Below are positions 1 through 11,022 of a DNA stretch of 64,000 nucleotides, piece after piece. Positions within the stretch are counted from its first letter, which is position 1. Each line of letters begins with the position of its first letter. This stretch comes from Orientallactaga sibirica (taxonomy: Eukaryota; Chordata; Mammalia; Rodentia; Dipodidae): assembly GCA_036365145.1 (NCBI GenBank), contig JAEOAD010001608.1:1-64000 (forward strand). The letters run 5' to 3'. The translations under genes were made by a program, and so were the position numbers. The notes beneath the pieces were generated by a model. That model did no database searches. It worked only from the letters and a program-made list of their open reading frames with translations, and had not been told where the DNA came from.

Positions 1-600
1 ACATTTTCATTATCCATTCATCCAGTGATGGGCATGTGGGTTGATTCCAGTTCTTAGCTATTGCAAATTGAGCAGCTATAAAATTGGTTTAGCAAATATC
101 TCTACAGTGAAGAGTGGCACCTTTAGAGTAGGTGTCCAGTAGAGGAATGGCTGGGTCAGCTGGTAGCTTTATTTTCATCTTTTTCAGGAATCTCCATATT
201 GATTTCCATAGTGCTTATATAAGTTTTCTCTCCCACCAGCAGTGAATGAGGGTTGCTCTTTCCACATATCTTTCCCAACATTTATTGTTGTTTGATATTT
301 TAATGATTACCATCCTTTCTGAAGTAGGGTGGAGTCATATAGTGGTTTTAATTTCCATTTCCCTGATTGTTAAGGATGTTATATATTTTCTTAGGTGAGT
401 ATTCACCATTTGTAATTCTTCCTTTGAGAATTCCCTATTCAGTTCTCTGCCCCATGTTTTGAATGGATTGTTTGATTTTTTTATTGCTTGGTTTTTTTTT
501 TTTTTAGTTCTTTGTTATTTCTGCATATTAGGCCTCAGTCAGTGATATAGCTGGTGAAGATTTTCTCCCATTTTGTGGGTAGTCTGTTGGAACAGAATTT
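1..600 (-). mobile_element. L1 LINE 3' portion, antisense, truncated by window edge
   Basis: The minus strand reads as the end of L1 ORF2 and its 3' flank. The + strand carries the well-known antisense wording: a 'ccattcatccagtgatgggca' type stretch near 16-36, 'gctattgcaaattgagcagct' near 58-78, and 'ctcccattttgtgggtagtct' near 566-586. Stop codons and indels break all frames, so it is a dead old copy. The left end continues outside the window. Confidence 0.75.
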
Positions 601-1050
601 TAGGATTCCTTACTATCATTTTTAGTAATATAAAATTTTAACAATATTTTAAAATTTTTCTGTATTAATGTGGATTTTATTCAAGTAATATGTCTTGTTT
701 CACATTAGAAGTTCAATGTTATTCATGTATTAAAAATAAAACCATAAAATACATTAGGCCAAGTTCACTTTCCACATCCATGTAAATGATAAAACATGGA
801 GAAGTACTTTTTAAAGAAAAAGTAGGTTTATTTAATACACTGTACAAAGCACAGTAGGCATGGCAATAGCAGAAGTTCTGCATACTTCAATAGCAATTTT
901 AAAAATTATAATAATTTTGATAAAGAGTCAGAATCTTAGGCTTTTTGAGAGATACATGAACTTTCAACACATTAAAATATATGTGGAAATAAAGTTCAAG
1001 ACAGGAAATTCCTGGGTCAAAACATATTAACATTTTTATAGCTCCAGAAT
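600..1050. other. AT-rich intergenic stretch, nothing recognised
   Basis: AT-rich sequence between the L1 fragment and the nested SINE. No ORF of note, no repeat family recognised and no strong splice signal was seen. Confidence 0.5.
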
Positions 1051-1070
1051 AATATTTCCAAGTATATTTT

Positions 1071-1239
1071 ATTTTTAAAATATATTTTATTTATTTAAGT
1101 GTGATGAGAGAGGCAGACACAATGGAGAATGGGCACATCAAGGCCTTTAGTTGCTGCAAAAGAACTCCAGACAGACAGATGTACCACCTTTTTTTTTTTT
1201 TTTTTTTTTTGAGAGAGAGAGAGAGAGACAGAAAGAAAC

Positions 1240-1273
<34 letters not shown>

Positions 1274-1524
1274 GAGGCAGAGAGAAGAACGGGCACACCA
1301 GGGCCATTTCAGCCACTGTGAATGAAGTCTAAATGTGTGTGCCCCCTTGTGTGAAAGCACAGTATTACCTCACTTTTGTGTCTGGCAGGCAGGTGCCTTA
1401 ACCGCTAAGCCATCTCTCCAGCCCCACCTTTTGCATCTAGCTTGTGTGGGTCCTGGGGAATCAAACCTGGGTCTTTTGGCTTTGCAGGCATGTGCCTTAA
1501 CTGCTAAGCAATCTTTCCAGCAGC
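1071..1524 (-). mobile_element. tRNA-derived rodent SINE containing a second SINE (nested)
   Basis: The outer SINE, on the minus strand, is bounded by a perfect target-site duplication AATATTTCCAAGTATATTTT at 1051-1070 and 1525-1544. It is split by an inner copy of the same superfamily at about 1191-1424, also minus strand. The inner copy is flanked by CCACCTTTT-type duplications (about 1184 and 1424) and has its own (GA)n-rich tail. The outer body resumes at about 1433 with 'gcatctagcttgtgtgggtc' and ends in the SINE head. The inner copy carries part of the extra segment of the long SINE variant also found near 22194 and 55675. Confidence 0.9.
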
Positions 1525-1829
1525 AATATTTCCAAGTATATTTTAAAATCGAGCAGATTAAGAGTAGGAGTAACCATTTCTAATGTGAAGACTGAGTGAA
1601 CTATTGTATAGCTCAGAAACAAGGTTATGTCTGTTATCTCCACTTCACCTCAAGATTATACCAGTGATCCTAGTCAGTGTATAATGCAAAGTTTGGAAGG
1701 AAAGAATTCAACCATGTTTATTTCAAAAGTTATGGTTGTACATGTGGAAAATAATTATTACTGACTCAGGAAAAGAATATAGTCACATTGGTGGGTATAT
1801 TACCAATATATGAAAACAACATTGCTTTC

Positions 1830-2195
1830 CTATGTTCAGAGTGCAACACAGAAGAGGAGGCCAAAAGAATCTATGAGATAGAGGGTGATGAGGAGAACTT
1901 TGGTACGCTGTCCCATGGACAAGAAGTGACTGGTACATTCATGATCTCATAATAACTGTTGGCTGATGTTACTTCCAAAATATTGAGCCCATCAACATTT
2001 TTACATGGATGACAGAGGAAGGAAAAAAAGGGGGAAAAAAGACATCAAAATAGAAGAAGGACTTTTCAGGAAGAAGAGGCAGTTCAGTGACATGGAGGGA
2101 GTGGAGGGAGGGTATAAAAGGTAATGGGAGGGGATTATTATCAAATTATAGTATGCTTATATATGAAAATTCTCAACAAAAATGAAAAGTAGAGT
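1830..2195 (+). mobile_element. L1 3'-UTR end fragment, sense
   Basis: The sequence resembles the 3' terminal part of the L1 copy at 40250-41455: 'catgatctcataataactgttggctg', a GGAGGGAGGG purine run near 2095-2115, then an A-rich end. It is 5' truncated. No coding potential. Confidence 0.55.
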
Positions 2196-2585
2196 TCTCT
2201 GAATTAAGGGTAGAAATATTAAAATGTTAAATTGAGAAACATCATTTCCCACTAGATAAAAATGTAAATGCCTGGAAATAAAAATACTAGAGTATGCATA
2301 CATTCCTTTACCTGGAAAGTTTATATGAGCTAATTTCAAGACTTAATGTAAAGATATGGTAATTAAGACAGTTTTTTTGACATAAGTAGAAACATGTATC
2401 TGTACAAGAGAATAGAAAAATATGAATTGGGTCAGCATGTTATGGTTAACTGAATTCACAAAAGTTTATTGAAGCAATTATGGGGGAAGGTAACACTTTT
2501 GTATATAAGGTGTTGGAGTAATTCAGCATTCATATGGGTAACAATGAACCCCAGCTTGTTATTCATACTATACAAAAAATTAATT
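2195..2585. other. AT-rich intergenic stretch, nothing recognised
   Basis: No repeat family or gene could be identified. Only short unsupported ORFs are present. Confidence 0.4.
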
Positions 2586-2587
2586 TG

Positions 2588-2815
2588 TGGATCTGGTGAT
2601 GTGGCTTACTTGGTAGAGTTCTTGTGTGGCATTCAAGAAGCCCTGGATTCTTTCCCTAGCATGGCATGACCAGTGTGGCTGTGCATGCCTATAATCCTAG
2701 CGCTAGTGAGGTGAAACATGAGAATCAGCAGTTCAAGGTCATCCCCACTATGTAAGTGAGTTAGAGACCAGTCTGGGCTACATGAGATCCTGTTTCAAAA
2801 CTTAGTTTGAGATGA
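2588..2815 (+). mobile_element. B4-type SINE (tRNA/ID-like head plus B1-like body)
   Basis: The left part (about 2590-2665) is an ID/tRNA-like sequence: 'ctggtgatgtggcttacttgg' followed by a TTC-type box B. The right part (about 2672-2815) reads as a diverged B1: 'gtgcatgcctataatcctag ... agaccagtctgggctacatga'. This composite order defines B4 elements. Confidence 0.7.
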
Positions 2816-2883
2816 ATCATAGCCATAATGGTGAAAATTAAAATTATAAATCTATAAAAGATTTTGTATTTAACAACAGTTAA

Positions 2884-3066
2884 AAAATTAAACAATAGAA
2901 AACATGGTGTGGTTGCACACACCTTTAATCCCAGCACTTGGGAGACAGAGATAGGAGAATTGTTTTGAGTTCTAGGCTACCCTAAGAGTACATAGTGAAT
3001 TCCAGGTCAGCCTGGTCAAGAGCAAGACCCTATCTTGAACAACAACAACAACAACAACAACAAAAA
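2884..3066 (+). mobile_element. B1 SINE with (CAA)n tail
   Basis: A 7SL-derived B1: 'cctttaatcccagcacttgg' at about 2921, 'ggtcagcctggtcaagagca' near 3005, ending in a (CAA)n tail at about 3038-3064. Near full length. Confidence 0.85.
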
Positions 3067-3269
3067 AGTTTTAGAAGAAAATATAGGTGAATCTACTTCT
3101 GACTTGGAAGTATGTAATTTTTTCCTCAAGAGAATAGAAAAAAATCTTTAAATACATAAATGAAGGGTATAAAAACATAAAAATATAAGATGTTTTTTGG
3201 TGATTGCACTCAATAGTCCCCTATTTTTGGAATTTTAATGCTTCTAAAACCAGTACCAAGTGGGCTACC

Positions 3270-4230
3270 AAATTTGTCAGTCCATCAGGGAATAAAGGCA
3301 GACTTTGAAGAACAGCAAAATCTTTCAACATTCTTCTTTCCGGTCTCTTTCTTGCAAAAATATTAGCCCTCCTTCTACTATCTCAATGCAGGACATCTAG
3401 CTCACCATCAATGGTGTAACCTCTTAAACAATTGCAGCTGAAGTGGCTGTAGTTTCTGGATCCCAAAACTTGAACACATTCACATTCCGTCTTGTGCTAA
3501 AACTTTATATCCTTCACATCCTTTTGCTCTGTATTTTCCTCCACCAAACACACCAGTCCATTACTTTTGATTTTAGCTGTGCTCAAGTTCTCAGGACATG
3601 GGCAGAATGCAAACAGCCCCCTTGACAGAATATCACAAAAACTGCCTCTAGTCTTATTCCCCTCTGAACATCATAGGACAAGTTTCTACAGTCCACACTT
3701 CTCTCTGCATTTTGGTCTTTCACCTCTCACCACTTGACCCATTCAGCTCTACTCACAGCTTTGTAAAACTTTTCTACTCCAAAATTCCAAATCCTTCCAT
3801 ATTCCTCCAGCAATCTAGACTACAAATCACATGGTCAAGTTTATCATAGCAAGGGTTCCACTTTCTGTAGCAGTTACCTTCTTGTTGCTAGGCTAAAATA
3901 GCTGAGTAGAAGCATCTTATGGAAGGAAAAGGGGTTATTTCAGCTTACAGCTTTGAGGAGGCTTCATAATGGCAAGGAAAGAGTGGAAGGCCAGATAGCC
4001 TACATGTTTCATCTTGTCACAGGAACAAAGAAGCATGAAGAGTGAGTTAGCCAGCGCTGGCAAGTGGGACTCAATTATAAAATCCCAAGGCCTACTCCTA
4101 GTGACACACCTTGTCCAGCAATGCTTCACCTCCTTCCAAAGGTTCCAACACTTGAGAATAAAGTATGAGACTTAATCACAAACACATGAACTTAGGAAGA
4201 ATATTTTACTTTCAAGCCACCACAGTTGGT
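3270..4230 (-). mobile_element. ERVL-MaLR element, antisense: one LTR (about 3868-4230) with adjoining internal sequence
   Basis: The right part has MaLR-type LTR wording on the + strand: 'gttaccttcttgttgctagg', 'gttccaacacttgagaataa', 'tttcaagccaccaca'. The sequence to its left (about 3280-3860) reads as non-autonomous MaLR internal sequence. No second LTR was found, so it is partial. Old endogenous retroelement with no intact reading frame. Confidence 0.55.
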
Positions 4231-4234
4231 GCAC

Positions 4235-7002
4235 TTTTGGGTTTTATCACAAATTTTTCCACATAATTACTTTGAATACTGAGCATGTTAATTAAACTCA
4301 TAGTGCATTAGTTTACCCTTTATTAACTAATAATAGTACCATCATGTATTGCTCATCATGTACTGATGGCGAGTTACTGTCATTTTACTGTGCAACACTG
4401 TGTTTGGTACATTTTAGATATTTAAGGAACGTTTGTTAAAGAAAAATTATAGAGGTAAATCATTCAGATTCTAACTACATCCTAATGATCATTCCAGTAC
4501 CTTAGATAAGTTCTCCTATCAGAAATGGCAATCGCCACTACAGGGACAGTAGGCAGAAAGGATAAGTGGTTGCCATTTTGGCAAAGGTTTCTAAAATTAA
4601 TTGCTTTTCCATTGGGGAAATAGAACAGAATACCTCATATAAAAATTCATGTCTATTTTGTAAGAATGTAAGGAATTGAGAATGTTAGGATTTATTGCAA
4701 GAGCCAATATAAAAGACAGTGCCTCTCTCAGCACTCTCTGTAGTTAGAAGTGATGTTTTGGGAGAAAGAAGCCTGATTCTAGAGGCTTGAGATGCATGGC
4801 TGACTATGGGATATTGATGCTCTAAACAAATGCTCGCCAAAAATCTTCAAGAGGTTTCTCATCCAGGGCACCTTATCACAATAGTTGTTGTTAATGGGAT
4901 TTTCTTTTCTAGATTAGAAAATGATGAGTTCTTAGGGTCCATACCAAGGATTATGTTTAAAAGTTATGAAAACTAAGATTTCTTAGAGTGTCATAGAAAA
5001 GAGAATTGGCAAGTTTTGCTGAATCATCGCTATGTTCAAAAATCTAACTTCATTTAAACACAAGGTTAATGTATCTACTGTCTTGGGTAGTGTATTCTTG
5101 AACACATTTAGGTCAGAATGAGACAGTCGACCCAAGCAGGATGGCATAAGCAATGGTAAGACAAGCTTAATTTTTTTTTCTCTTTTAAAAAAATTTTACT
5201 TCAGGCTTTTCTTTCCTAGAAATTATGTCTTTAAAATCTAGTAAATTGTCATAACCATTACTCTTGTTGAATATGTTCTTCATTAAAACAAATTTTGATG
5301 AGCCCATTTTAAGTATTTCTGAGTCTGCAATAAACCAGCCGATGATAGGTTAATAGTTTTTAACTCATAGTATGGAGTTAAATGAAACTAGCTTTTTTTT
5401 CTTTACTAGTTCACATGCTTATTTGTCAGCACTCTTCTGTGATGTTCATTCTGAGGACTACCATCACCAGGTGAGTTTGATGAAAACCTTGAGTTTCAAG
5501 TACAACACATGTTTGAAATATTGTAATACATCTATATAAAAGTGAATCTTCCCAAGTGAATCTGTCCATTTTTTTCTCATTTTCTTTTTTTTTTCTTTTG
5601 TTTTGATTCTCTTCTCCTCGTTCCTCTTCTACTTCTTCTCTTTTGTCTATTTCTTACTCTTTGCCTCTCTGTCTTGAACTTACACACATATACACCTTTA
5701 CTATCTTTGAATGTTTCACAATTTCTAATATTAGTCATAATTATAGATAAAATGAATCTATTAAGCATTTATTTAATTAGTGAATGTGAATAGCTCTCTA
5801 CCCTGAGCTATGAATCAAATTTGGAAATAATAAATTTTCTATATATGGCTTTAACAAATGAAGTCATGAAATAGACAATAATTCTCACAAAATAAGAAAA
5901 CAAAATAAACAATAGTTAAGAAGTCTTCTTGTTAAGGATTTTTTCCCCTCTTTTCAAAATGATGGCCTTCATTGTTGACATTTGTTCTTCTATATCCTAT
6001 CAGTCTCACTTGATCATATTCTTTCTCTTTGGGAGATGGTCAGAGACCAGTTTTAAAGGTTTTTTTTTTTTCAATCAATACTTCCATGAGCTTAGGAAAA
6101 TCATATAACAAAAATAGTATTAAACATGATTTAAGTATTCACAACAATCCTAAATATAGATATATTTATCTCTAGTATATCAGATTAAATGCTTGAAGTA
6201 CAAAATATTACCATGTTAGTAATGACTACACTTTGCACTTCAAAATATCTCTTTAGATTTAAGTGCATTTATCATTTTTTCATAAATGCATTTTTAGTTT
6301 CTATTTCCCCTTTCTTTTTTGTCATTTTTTCTTCTCACTTTCTAAGTAAATGCCTATATTAACATTCCAGTTAACATTGGGGATGTAGTTAAAATAAATG
6401 TGACTATGATTGCAGTAAGGCATTCAAGGACCCACAGTGTTGAATACAGAAAGATAAGCATGAACACCATGAGACAAATTGAATGGACACTTACCATGGC
6501 CTCAGATTGGAAGGATTCTAAGTACTGAGGAAGCCAAGAAGCTTTCAGACAAGTAAAGTATGAAAAATCACGATTCATGAAAGAATCTTTGTGTACCTTT
6601 GAGGTTTTCTTGAATAATTTAAAATCAGGAGAAAAATTTGGACTTTTGTCTGGTATGTCCACTGCCCCCCTCAGGTAAAGTATTTGCATCTTTATGTGCT
6701 TATATACAGCCACATCATGGATTAGCTCTTGAAACATGATATTTTTACTTTCTGACTTTAAAAATGATACATTCTTTAACTTAGAATTTGAAAGCAAATT
6801 AGAAAATAAAAAAAAAAAAACTATCTTTACTATTACCCATAGAATGTAAAAGAATTCTTGTCATGATTCTTTGTTTTGTTTCTTATGAAACTAGAAAGAA
6901 GGCACTCGTGGGAATATTTGCGCACTCTGAAAGTCTTTTTGGAACCCAGTGTGACACTGTTAAGGATGATCACCTGTCAGATGAGCTGGATTGACAGAGA
7001 GG
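4235..7002. other. Intergenic upstream flank of the OR4C-like gene
   Basis: About 2.75 kb of AT-rich DNA without a recognised repeat, apart from a pyrimidine-rich run at about 5580-5670. It should hold the promoter and 5' non-coding exon(s) of the receptor gene that starts at 7003, because OR genes usually have an upstream untranslated exon. None could be pinned down. A separate minus-strand ORF lies at 6354-6797. Confidence 0.5.
6354..6797 (-). other. Unrecognised minus-strand ORF (147 codons), possible exon remnant
   Basis: This is the longest open frame outside the receptors, L1 and LTR elements. Its C-terminal third is hydrophobic (a stretch like ICLMVFMLIFLYSTLWVLE), resembling one or two membrane segments. 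A good consensus splice donor (exon ..GCCATG followed by GTAAGT on the minus strand) lies at about 6494-6489, inside the frame. If it is an exon, the hydrophobic tail would therefore be intronic. No family was recognised. It may be chance, an exon of an unrelated gene, or a remnant of an unidentified repeat. It runs opposite to the receptor gene downstream. Confidence 0.2.
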
Positions 7003-7905
7003 ATGAATAATATCACTGAGTTCATCCTTCTGGGCTTGACTCAAAATACAGAACTTGAGAAATTTTCATTTGCTGTGTTCTCAGTTGTCTACCTGCTCAC
7101 ATTGGTGGGCAACCTGCTCATCATGATTACCATCAGTGCCAGCAGAACACTGGGATCCCCCATGTACTTCTTTCTGTTTTATTTTTCCCTTATAGATGGC
7201 TGCTGTTCCTCATCCATGACTCCTAAAATGCTAGCTGACTCTCTTTCTGTGAGAAAAGCCATCTCTTTCAGTGGATGCATGACTCAAGTTTTAGCTGAGC
7301 ATTTTTTTGGTGCTACTGAAATTATTCTTCTCACAGTGATGGCTTATGACCGCTTTGTGGCCATTTGTAAACCCCTATACTATACTATCATCATGAACCA
7401 ACAAGTGTGTAGCCTCCTAGTGGGAGTGGCCTGGGCTGGAGGTTTCATCCATGCAACCATTCAGATCCTCTTCACAGTCTGGCTTCCCTTCTGTGGTCCC
7501 AATGTCATAGACCACTTTATGTGTGACTTGTACCCTTTGCTGGAACTTGTCTGCATGGACACCCATACCCTCGGTCTCTTTGTTGCTGCCAACAGTGGTT
7601 TTATCTGCCTGTTAAACTTTCTCCTCCTCATAATCTCTTGTATGGTCATTCTAAATACTCTGAAATCTCACACTTTGGAGGGAAGGCGCAAGGCCCTCTC
7701 AACTTGTGTCTCTCACATCACTGTGGTCATCTTATTCTTTGTGCCGTGTATATTTGTGTATCTACGCCCAGTAACTACCTTCTCCATTGATAAAGCTGTG
7801 GCTGTGTTTTATACCATGATAACACCTATGCTGAATCCTTTAATCTACACCCTCAGAAATGCAGAGGTGAAAATTGCTATGAAGAAACTGTGGATCAGAA
7901 GTTGA
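7003..7905 (+). CDS. Olfactory receptor, family 4, OR4C-like (intact)
   Basis: Class II odorant receptor, a G-protein-coupled receptor of olfactory sensory neuron cilia that signals through Golf and cAMP. The single-exon frame is 300 aa, near the usual 300-315. An in-frame TTG lies 12 bases upstream, but the first ATG (7003) gives the family N-terminus with sequon N3-I-T5. Visible motifs: TM1 GN at 36-37, PMYFFL at 53-58, Cys92 for the TM3-ECL2 disulphide, [12 protein letters not shown] at 113-124 (DRF instead of DRY), ECL2 cysteines 164/174/184, [11 protein letters not shown] at 230-240, and [12 protein letters not shown] at 275-286. TM5 has SC (212-213) where the neighbouring genes have SY. 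An AATAAA lies 13 bases after the stop. It resembles human OR4C13/OR4C46-type receptors more than the OR4A genes downstream. The ligand cannot be told from sequence. Confidence 0.95.
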   Translation: MNNITEFILLGLTQNTELEKFSFAVFSVVYLLTLVGNLLIMITISASRTLGSPMYFFLFYFSLIDGCCSSSMTPKMLADSLSVRKAISFSGCMTQVLAEHFFGATEIILLTVMAYDRFVAICKPLYYTIIMNQQVCSLLVGVAWAGGFIHATIQILFTVWLPFCGPNVIDHFMCDLYPLLELVCMDTHTLGLFVAANSGFICLLNFLLLIISCMVILNTLKSHTLEGRRKALSTCVSHITVVILFFVPCIFVYLRPVTTFSIDKAVAVFYTMITPMLNPLIYTLRNAEVKIAMKKLWIRS

Positions 7906-8324
7906 TTTCATTGGAGAAATAAAACATAAATGACATTATTCAAATACTATAGAGAAAAAACTTATTATGCTTAAGATTCTGAGAGGCTAAATGAACAATA
8001 TATGTTAAAGCATATTGTCAGTATATTAAACCCTTAAGGAAAGGCTTAAACATTAAATTATTCATCATGATTATATCACATTTAGATTTGTTTATTACTA
8101 GTTTGTTTGTCAACTTAGATGTTTGTTAGAATCAGCTAAAGTTCTTGTAGAAGTGCATATTTCCAGGATAGATACCTCTAGAAATCTAATGTAGTAAGAC
8201 TATGGTTACATAGAGACATGTCTTCATTTTCAATAAATTATACAGAGATATCTAACACCCATTTTGAGAAGTAATGTTATAGATTATGTTTGCTTGTTAG
8301 GGGATAATCTTTTAAAATAATTTC
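7906..8324. other. 3' flank of the OR4C-like gene
   Basis: AT-rich sequence with an AATAAA hexamer at 7918-7923 directly after the stop. No other feature was recognised. Confidence 0.45.
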
Positions 8325-8340
8325 CTTGGCTATATCTTTC

Positions 8341-8576
8341 TTTCTTTGTAAAGATTTTATTTTTATTTATTTATTAGAGACAGAGAGAGGGAGAAAGAGA
8401 CAGAGAGAGAGAGAGAAAGAGAGAATGGGCACACCAGGGCCTCTAGCCACTGCAAATTAACTCCAGATGCATGCGCCACCATGTGCATCTGGCTGACATG
8501 GGACCTGGAGAATTGAACCGCGGTCCTTAAGCTTCACAGGCAAATGCTTTAACCACTAAGCCATCTCTCCAGCCCA
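8341..8576 (-). mobile_element. tRNA-derived rodent SINE
   Basis: Antisense copy with a (GA)n-rich tail on the left, the body 'cactgcaaattaactccaga', and the head complement 'taagccatctctccagccc' on the right. Target-site duplications CTTGGCTATATCTTTC (8325-8340) and CTTAGCTATATCCTTC (8577-8592) differ at two positions, so the insertion is not recent. Confidence 0.9.
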
Positions 8577-8592
8577 CTTAGCTATATCCTTC

Positions 8593-9124
8593 ATAGCAAA
8601 CTGTGAGAATCATAAATCCTAAATTTTTTATAAATCACTTAATACATGTAATCATCTCAGCAAAAAGAAATGTTCTGGAAATTCTTCAATATTTATTCTT
8701 CATCTTACTCTTTCTGTTCTTTTAAACCTTTTTCACATATGGTCTCTCTTTTCCTCTAATGATTCAATGTCTCTCAGCTATTGCAAGCTGTTCTTTCTTA
8801 CTACTGGTCTTTGTAACTATAATGGAACTGTTCATCACTCTATTTTTTTATGATACTTCATTTTCTGTGTCTTAGCTATGATGAGTAATTCTCTGAGTTG
8901 ACTGGTGTTGCAGGAATTTTACGTGCTGGAGTGCTGCTCAATTTTGTATGTTTTTGTACTGCTTTTGTGCCTAGAGGCTTCTCTATCTATAGGTATGATT
9001 TTTACAGGACAAGTCCTGTTTGAAAGATCAAAGAGTGATCTTATTATGTATCAGGGTCAACAGAACAGGTATCCAGAATTGAAAACACATAAAATAAAGG
9101 AAGAATTTGTTCAAAGTAAGTAGC
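8593..9124. other. Intergenic, nothing recognised
   Basis: AT-rich, with a 72-codon open frame at 8905-9123 that has no recognisable domain. No repeat family seen. Confidence 0.4.
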
Positions 9125-9340
9125 ATGGTACAGAGAGAAGATAAGAGTCTCTACTCAGATTTGATGGATTTGGATGTGGCCTGGGAAAATTATTTAACCT
9201 GAATATTCAATGAAATCTGTATCTATAAAAATAGAAATGATAGTTTCTCTCTCATAAATTCATGGGACAATTTAAAAGTTATTTGCTAAGTGGTTGTTAA
9301 CAGTGCCTGATACATAGTAAACACTAAAAGAATATTTGTT
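9125..9340 (+). mobile_element. MIR-like ancient mammalian SINE
   Basis: The sequence follows the MIR order: 'gatttgatggatttggatgtgg' (entry), 'aaaattatttaacctg', 'atctgtatctataaaaatag', then 'aacagtgcctgatacatagta' and the terminal 'aacactaaaagaatatttg'. The divergence fits an element older than rodents. Confidence 0.7.
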
Positions 9341-9440
9341 TGTATGTGTATGTATGTGTGCATGCATTCATGCACATGAACATGGAGGATGGAGGACAAC
9401 CTGGGTGCTGTGGCTCAGGTGCCATGCATTAGAGTGAAAG
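9341..9440 (+). repeat. Head fragment of a TG-rich rodent repeat
   Basis: Alternating TG/CA sequence followed by 'catggaggatggaggacaac', matching the opening of the repeats near 18820 and 19225. Only the head is present. Confidence 0.35.
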
Positions 9441-10142
9441 GCCTCAGAAGGTGAAACAGATGATGTGGTGGAGAGCAATGTACCAAACAGAAGAATCACA
9501 TTAAATTGTGTTGAAAGAAGGCTTGAGTGACTCAGAAAGAGGAATATCATTTCTTTCACAGGAAAAACCTAGTTTTAACACATACATTTATATATACGAA
9601 AGTCGAGGAGGGACTATGTGGGGTGAGGAAGGAGATTAAAAGGTGGGGAAGAGGAGAGGATAATGGAGAGAAAGACAAATGTCATGCTCTCTCATATTTA
9701 TATGAAAGAAAATGTGTCGTGTCATAATGAAACACGTTATTTTTATTTTGTGCCTTAAAATCAACAAAATAAAAATTAAAATACAGCAAGTATCTGTATT
9801 TTTCAGTGTTTCTCTAACTACATTCAGGGTGAGAGACTATGAGCTGAAGGTCATGAGTAAGCCTCAGGAGGAGTTTCTGTGCACGGAAAGGATTTTATCT
9901 GACCTCCATGAGTGTCATTTCTCTCCCTTTTCATTCTAATATCAATAGCCAATTCAAACCTTATTGTAATTAATTCATTTTTAATTAAAATCAAGATGAA
10001 ATAAAATTTGTGAGCAGCATAATATAGTATATAATTTGATAGCAACATATAGTTTGATAGCAACCTCAAGTAGTGCTTTTAACTTAATTTTGATATGTTT
10101 ATTAATGGAAACATTCCTAATTAAACAAGAATTCTCTATTTT
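9441..10142. other. Intergenic, no gene recognised
   Basis: AT-rich with short open frames only. No conserved motif or repeat family recognised. Confidence 0.4.
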
Positions 10143-10184
10143 TTTACTATTTTATTAATTAATTTATTTGAGAGAAAGAAAGAC

Positions 10185-10231
<47 letters not shown>

Positions 10232-10388
10232 CAGATATATAGAGAGAATTCATGCATCAGGGCTTTCTAGTCACTGTAAACTAACTCCAGATGCATGTGC
10301 CACCTTGTGCATCTGGCTTACATGGGTACTGAGGAATCTAACCTGGGTCCTTTGGCTTTGCTGGGAAGTGCCTTAACCACTCCAGCCC
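10143..10388 (-). mobile_element. tRNA-derived rodent SINE with long (GA)n tract
   Basis: Antisense copy. The (GA)n tract spans about 10178-10230. The body at about 10265-10330 includes 'aactccagatgcatgtgcca'. The head is damaged: part of the usual 'taagccatctctccag' complement is deleted. Confidence 0.85.
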
Positions 10389-10455
10389 TTATTTTTTGTT
10401 TCCCAATTTTTATAACAATTCTGTATTTTTTATAAACATGATATAAAGATAATTC

Positions 10456-10538
10456 TTTTCTTTTTGCAGTACTGGGGACCAAGTCCAAGGCCTTGGGTAT
10501 TCAGGGCAAACACTCTACCACTGAGTTGTAGCTCCAGT
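10456..10538 (-). mobile_element. ID/B4-like tRNA-derived SINE fragment
   Basis: The + strand reads 'gcagtactggggaccaagtc ... aacactctaccactgagttg', the complement of an ID-type tRNA-Ala-like head with box A and box B. Body and tail are missing. Confidence 0.6.
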
Positions 10539-10544
10539 CTTAAA

Positions 10545-10950
10545 TATCATATTTTAATATACATAGTGGAGTGATCATGACAAATAAACAATTTGATATA
10601 TTCATTACCTCACATTTTTGTAAGAAGACTTAAAATTTACTCCTTTAGAACATTTTCAATATACAATATATTATTAATCTCATGTAGTACCTTAGACCCC
10701 TAACTTTATTCATCTTATGCAGCTATAACTTTGTACCCTTAGATCTACAGCTTCCTACTTCTTTTACCCCCTCCTCTGGTTAGCACTGCTGGCACTGTCC
10801 TGACTTTTCTTTTCTTTTCTTTTCTTTTCTTTTCTTTTCTTTTCTTTTCTTTTCTTTTCTTTTCTTTTTCTTTTTCTTTTCTTTTATTTTCTTTCTTTCT
10901 TCTTTTTTTCTCTCTTTCTTTCTTTCTTTCTTCTTTCTTTTTTTCTTTTT

Positions 10951-11022
<72 letters not shown>

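Noticed and set aside
1091..1360. Ser/Leu- and Arg/Glu-rich open frames over GA repeats (also at 27013-27351, 33764-34132, 22219-22446)
   Set aside because: They are translations of the (GA)n and TC-rich tails of SINE copies.
8520..8580. tRNA genes suggested by box A/B-like sequences in SINE heads (many places)
   Set aside because: All are the tRNA-derived heads of SINEs followed by SINE bodies and tails. No cloverleaf of a standalone tRNA was found.
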